64,000 nt of DNA from Desulfopila sp. IMCC35006. Its GTDB lineage: Bacteria; Desulfobacterota; Desulfobulbia; Desulfobulbales; Desulfocapsaceae. The first letter of the stretch is position 1, and every line of letters starts with the position of its first letter. Below the pieces are notes generated by a model. That model made no database searches, was not told the DNA's origin, and saw only the letters and a list, made by a program, of their open reading frames with translations. Below are positions 61,493-64,000 of the stretch, in pieces. The position numbers and the translations under genes were made by a program. The DNA is taken from assembly GCF_005116645.1 (NCBI RefSeq), contig NZ_SWCM01000010.1, forward strand, positions 62,001 to 126,000. Reading direction: 5' to 3'.

Positions 61493-62533
61493 ATGATGGA
61501 GAAGAATGTATTTGTTGAAGGACTGAAGGAGGGTGACCGTTTCGATGATCTCTTCCTCATTAAAAACGTCAAACAGGGAGAGACGCGGGCGGGCAAGCCG
61601 TATCTGGTGCTGACCGTTATGGATAAAAGCGGGGAAGTGTCCGGGCCGGTCTGGGATAATGTAGCGGCGCTGCAGAAGATCTGTGTGGCGGGAGAAGTAG
61701 TGCAGCTTGCCGGCCTGGTGCAATCGTATCGTGACACCCTGCAGCTGCGTATTGAGGGCGTGTCCCCGATTTCTCAGCAGGAAATAGATCTGGTTCATTT
61801 TTACCCCGTTTCGCCGAAAAACATCGAACAGATGGCGGGCGAACTCCAGCAGCTTGTGCAGGGTGTCAGCAATCCCTTTTTAAAAAAGCTTCTCACCTAT
61901 TTTTTTAAAAAAAGTGACTGCTGGCTGCCTTTTCAGGAGGCCCCCGCTGCAAAAGGGATTCACCACGCGTATATCGGCGGCCTGCTTGAACATTCCCTGT
62001 CGGTGGCGAAGGTTGCCGATTTTCTGGCCGACCACTATGCCGGTGTCGATCGGTCGCTGCTCATGGCCGGAGCCCTGCTCCATGATATCGGCAAGCTGCA
62101 GGAACTGAAGATGGAGAGCGGTGTGGTGGAATACACCGTTTGCGGCAGGCTGAAGGGACATCTCGTTATCGGCAGCGAAATGGTGGCCGAGGCAGCCGGG
62201 AAAATCCGCGATTTTCCCGAAGAACTGCTGGAACAGCTGCAGCATTTGATTCTCAGTCATCATGGCCGGCAGGAGTTTGGTTCGCCCACCGTGCCGATGA
62301 CGGTAGAGGCGTTTATGCTCAGTTTTCTTGATGACCTGGATGCAAAAATGAACATCACCGAGCAACTGAGACGAAAAATGGGCAACATGGCAATGAGTTG
62401 GACCGATTATCAGCGCAGTCTTGAAAGATATCTTTATCTTGGAGGCTTTGCCGAAAATACAGAGAAGCAAAGCAAAGAGGTGGAAAGCGAAAAAACGCCG
62501 CCGATCAACAGTCGACAGCCTTCGCTTTTCTGA
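61493..62533 (+). CDS. YhaM-type OB-fold/HD-domain 3'-5' exoribonuclease
   Basis: 346 aa. Residues 1-95 are an OB-fold nucleic-acid-binding domain (DLFLIKNVKQGETRAGKPYL, GPVWDNVAALQ) and residues 150-310 an HD domain (HHAYIGGLLEHSLSVAKVAD; GALLHDIGKLQEL; ILSHHGRQEFGSP), the arrangement of Bacillus YhaM, a 3'-5' exoribonuclease. The metal ligands H...HD...H are intact. I chose ATG 61493 with GGAAGAG upstream; the frame runs open from 61400. holB begins 22 bases after its stop. Confidence 0.87.
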   Translation: MMEKNVFVEGLKEGDRFDDLFLIKNVKQGETRAGKPYLVLTVMDKSGEVSGPVWDNVAALQKICVAGEVVQLAGLVQSYRDTLQLRIEGVSPISQQEIDLVHFYPVSPKNIEQMAGELQQLVQGVSNPFLKKLLTYFFKKSDCWLPFQEAPAAKGIHHAYIGGLLEHSLSVAKVADFLADHYAGVDRSLLMAGALLHDIGKLQELKMESGVVEYTVCGRLKGHLVIGSEMVAEAAGKIRDFPEELLEQLQHLILSHHGRQEFGSPTVPMTVEAFMLSFLDDLDAKMNITEQLRRKMGNMAMSWTDYQRSLERYLYLGGFAENTEKQSKEVESEKTPPINSRQPSLF

Positions 62534-62555
62534 TGATTGTATCAGGATCAAAAGC

Positions 62556-63521
62556 ATGATGGATACCTCTTCTCTCTGTTTCACCCAGCTTTTAGGGCAG
62601 GAAAAAGCCAAGCGACTGCTGCGTCGTTCTCTGGCGGCTGGGCGAATTCCCCACGCCTATATTTTCAAGGGTCCTGAAGGGGTGGGCAAAAAAATGTTTG
62701 CCAGGGGCGTGGCTGCTGCTCTCAATTGTCGAGACGTAAACGTGGTCGGAGCCTGTGGCCTGTGTTCATCCTGTAAGAAATTCCGTACCTTGAACCATCC
62801 TGACTTCATGGTGGTCAGGCCGGAAAAGGGTGTGATAAAAATCGACCAGATCCGACGGCTGACCAGAGAACTCAGTTACCCGCCCTATGAGTCGGCACTG
62901 CGGGTTGTGGTCATAGAAGATGTCCAGGCCATGCGCCGGGAAGCCGCGAACAGTCTCTTGAAAACCCTGGAGGAACCGCCGGAGAACAATCTGCTGATCC
63001 TGACCGCCGAGGCGTCCCAGGAGATTCTTCCGACCCTGACTTCAAGATGCCAGGTTATACCATTTAGCCAACTGAGTATTGACGATACGACGACGATTCT
63101 GGTCTCCCGCGGTATGGATCGGGAGACGGCAGTGCTTCTGGCCAGGCTTGCTGAAGGGAGCCCTGGCAGGGCTTTGCTTTTTCAGAAAACCGACATGATC
63201 GTTTTGTGGCGAAAGATCGTGGCTTTTTTATCTGATCCGGCGATAGATGCCGACCGCGATGTTGGTCTGCTGCTCAGTCATGCAGAGAATATGGCCGCCC
63301 TGAAAGACGAGTTGCCGGCACTGCTTGGCCTGCTTAAAATCTGGGTGCGGGATCTGCTTATGGGAGAGGAGCGGCAGAATGCTGTTGTGCCTCTTTTGAA
63401 GAAATGGAATGCATCGGAACTCCTGGCCAGGCTGCAGGCTCTTGATCGGGCGGGAAGGGAACTTGCCCGAAATTGTAACAGAAATCTCATTTGTGAGGTT
63501 CTTTTATTCAAATTACAGTGA
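62556..63521 (+). CDS. holB: DNA polymerase III delta-prime subunit
   Basis: 321 aa. Clamp-loader AAA+ protein: Walker A FKGPEGVGKKMFARG, zinc-finger CGLCSSCKKFRTLNHPD, Walker B-like RVVVIEDVQAM, sensor SLLKTLEEPPENNLLIL and LTSRCQVIPF. It helps load the sliding clamp at primed sites. ATG 62556 is preceded by AGGATC. The order holB then PSP1/RicT gene is common in bacteria. Confidence 0.93.
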   Translation: MMDTSSLCFTQLLGQEKAKRLLRRSLAAGRIPHAYIFKGPEGVGKKMFARGVAAALNCRDVNVVGACGLCSSCKKFRTLNHPDFMVVRPEKGVIKIDQIRRLTRELSYPPYESALRVVVIEDVQAMRREAANSLLKTLEEPPENNLLILTAEASQEILPTLTSRCQVIPFSQLSIDDTTTILVSRGMDRETAVLLARLAEGSPGRALLFQKTDMIVLWRKIVAFLSDPAIDADRDVGLLLSHAENMAALKDELPALLGLLKIWVRDLLMGEERQNAVVPLLKKWNASELLARLQALDRAGRELARNCNRNLICEVLLFKLQ

Positions 63522-63584
63522 TTCCATGGCATAATGGGGTTGTGCGCTGTCGATAGACGGAGCCCGTTAAAGGAAATATGGTAT

Positions 63585-64000
63585 ATGACAGTGAGTGAAA
63601 ACGAAATTTCTACCGACCAGGCACCTGCCGAGGAATTGGTATATTATCGATTGCAGTTTCGCGACGGCGGCCAGCAGTTTACCGGAGCCGGCCCGTTCGC
63701 AGGGCTTATTCCGGGCACCGTCGTGATGGTTCAGACCGATCACGGTCCTGAGCCCGCGCGTATCGCCGGTTATTCACCCCTGTGCGGCTGCCGGGAGTTG
63801 AAAAGTCAGGTAAGCTATCAGATTGAACGGCTTGGCCAGGGCGCCGAGCAGGAAAAAATCGTCGACCTGGCGGAAAGCGAAAAGATTGCGTTTAAGGCCT
63901 GTGCGAAATTAATAGAAAAGCATAAATTAGACATGCATCTGGTTCGGGTGGAACGTTATTTCAGCGGCAGTAAAATGATTTTTTATTTTACCGCCGACAG
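63585..64000 (+). CDS. PSP1-domain protein, RicT-like (3' partial)
   Basis: The frame is open to the window end (138 codons). It shows VYYRLQFRDGGQQFTGAGPF, then CGCREL and the start of the PSP1 domain (KACAKLIEKHKLDMHLVRVE, then YFSGSKMIFYFTAD). In Bacillus the related RicT (YaaT) is part of a Fe-S-containing complex that assists RNA maturation and development; here the role is unknown. It lies 63 bases after holB, the usual neighbour. AAGG precedes ATG 63585. Confidence 0.9.
   Translation, partial: MTVSENEISTDQAPAEELVYYRLQFRDGGQQFTGAGPFAGLIPGTVVMVQTDHGPEPARIAGYSPLCGCRELKSQVSYQIERLGQGAEQEKIVDLAESEKIAFKACAKLIEKHKLDMHLVRVERYFSGSKMIFYFTAD

Noticed and set aside
1-64000. tRNA, rRNA, CRISPR arrays, prophage or intact insertion sequences
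   Set aside because: None seen: no cloverleaf with TTCGA arm, no regular 24-40 base direct-repeat/spacer array, no transposase, integrase or phage structural genes. The tandem repeats present have 80- or 119-base periods without unique spacers.

Overview
The window looks like a chromosomal segment from a Gram-negative anaerobe of the Desulfobacterota, most likely Desulfobulbales (sulfate reducers or sulfur disproportionators). This is inferred from gene content, not from a marker gene: a membrane formate dehydrogenase FdnGHI with an in-frame UGA (selenocysteine) plus FdhE, a glutaredoxin/ferredoxin-thioredoxin-reductase fusion, a split glycine decarboxylase, BamA and lipoproteins (outer membrane), and the dnaA/oriC region. 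No rRNA, tRNA, CRISPR array, prophage or intact insertion sequence was seen.

Layout. 1-2.2 kb: end of a response regulator and an unrecognised gene pair. 2.2-6.3 kb: flavodoxin, thiolase and short-chain dehydrogenase, followed by a decayed stretch (CoA-transferase and NtrC-type regulator remnants). 6.3-12.3 kb: a methyltransferase, then a probable operon for lipid modification (DUF3833 lipoprotein, FAD oxidoreductase, DUF1365, Cfa-like methyltransferase, DUF2878). Its usual partners, a DUF2867 dehydrogenase and a class II photolyase, lie at 16.7-19.7 kb, beyond a TPR gene, sdhAB and the Grx-FTR fusion. 19.7-23.3 kb: J-domain protein, two-RCK potassium channel, CDP-alcohol phosphatidyltransferase. 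23.3-30.5 kb: a formate/redox region on the minus strand, fdnGHI, then dsbA-like (UGA-containing) - dihaem peroxidase - fdhE. 31.1-37.7 kb: an Lrp-type regulator followed by gcvT-gcvH-gcvPA-gcvPB-lipB-lipA, i.e. glycine cleavage together with synthesis of the lipoyl cofactor that GcvH needs. 37.7-47 kb: YajG-like lipoprotein, EamA transporter, IMP/GMP-nucleotidase-like HAD protein, mfd, bamA. 47.3-50.2 kb: comF, oriC-like region, dnaA. 50.3-64 kb: protoporphyrinogen oxidase, phosphoesterase, htpG, BamE-like lipoprotein-pcm-YqaA, yaaA, a GGDEF response regulator, UPF0210 and ACT proteins, a YhaM-type HD nuclease, holB and the start of a PSP1/RicT gene.

Two things stand out. First, a secreted DsbA-like protein (25108-25701) has UGA where the first active-site cysteine should be (U-P-H-C); a standard gene caller would truncate it, as it would fdnG. 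Second, the intergenic DNA is rich in dispersed, structured repeats of several families. In one family (three copies: 2.0, 38.3 and 58.0 kb) the terminal hairpin has constant segments but a 4-nt block that differs between loci and is compensated on the opposite strand; in the 38-kb copy the same 4-nt block recurs in internal tandem palindromes. Other families (around 11.8, 13.2, 25.9, 38.7, 39.9, 47.1, 48.2, 50.2 and 54.6 kb) often begin exactly at stop codons, including those of dnaA and fdnI.
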